Of a stretch of 64,000 bases of DNA, positions 62,961-64,000 are shown piece by piece. This DNA comes from Streptomyces sp. SCSIO 30461 (GTDB lineage: Bacteria; Actinomycetota; Actinomycetes; Streptomycetales; Streptomycetaceae). Under the pieces are notes generated by a model. That model saw nothing but the letters and a program-made list of their open reading frames with translations, was not told the DNA's origin and ran no database searches. Made by a program: the position numbers and the translations under genes. Location of the stretch: contig NZ_CP146101.1 in the NCBI RefSeq assembly GCF_037023745.1, positions 7,493,501-7,557,500 of the forward strand. Direction: 5' to 3'. Each line of letters opens with the position of its first letter. Within the stretch, counting starts at the first letter, position 1.

Positions 62961-64000
<1,040 letters not shown>

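Overview
The window is high-GC actinobacterial chromosome, almost certainly Streptomyces. It carries the development-specific sigma factor BldN with its anti-sigma partner RsbN, a WhiB protein, the Rex-hemA-hemC-hemD operon with a Rex operator, DUF3558, DUF2637 and DUF1876 proteins, the 32-residue ribosomal protein bS22, and the 3' end of an rRNA operon (5S plus the 3' part of 23S) at the right edge. All assignments come from reading the sequence; no database search was run.

Layout. 1-4230: a Tat-exported lipoprotein resembling polysaccharide deacetylases, a histidine phosphatase coupled to hemL, and a conserved hypothetical gene whose last codons serve as an integration site. 4184-25197: a genomic island of about 21 kb bounded by a 23-bp identical core. 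It encodes a tyrosine integrase, an excisionase-like protein, a DUF3631 ATPase whose 5' coding region holds 14 copies of an octamer (candidate iterons), MobC and a relaxase next to a strong inverted-repeat cluster (candidate oriT). The cargo is: (i) an operon of HTH regulator, YdcF, WbqC and flavoprotein; (ii) an operon ending in a radical SAM/SPASM enzyme translationally coupled to a 70-residue peptide with a Cys-Ser-Cys-Ser tail, then a phosphotransferase; (iii) a CBASS anti-phage system (CD-NTase, E2-E1 Cap2, convergent HNH-SAVED Cap5); (iv) a small membrane protein coupled to an NB-ARC/TPR STAND NTPase of visibly lower GC with a TTA codon. No FtsK/TraB-type translocase is visible, so the element looks mobilizable rather than self-transmissible.

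25198-34985: chromosomal genes (truncated aminotransferase, corA, Mut7-C protein, SDR, WhiB, secreted TAP-like hydrolase), then a decayed patch: a regulator fragment, a NADAR-domain gene, an integrase pseudogene with an in-frame TGA, and a NUDIX fragment. 34987-50900: rtcB, two DUF3558 lipoproteins, DUF2637 protein, lysS/argS divergent pair, DUF1876, hemB, and the overlapping rex-hemA-hemC-hemD operon. 50911-62630: glutaredoxin, HAD phosphatase, bldN-rsbN with a candidate BldN promoter between them, acyltransferase, epimerase, bS22, a BldC-like HTH protein, phosphatase, AcuC-like deacetylase, MFS transporter, HAD hydrolase. 62720-64000: terminator, 5S and 23S rRNA on the minus strand.

How the parts fit: the host core is vegetative heme biosynthesis under redox control plus a developmental sigma module. 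The island combines site-specific integration, candidate replication and transfer DNA sites, two defence modules and one candidate peptide-modification cluster.
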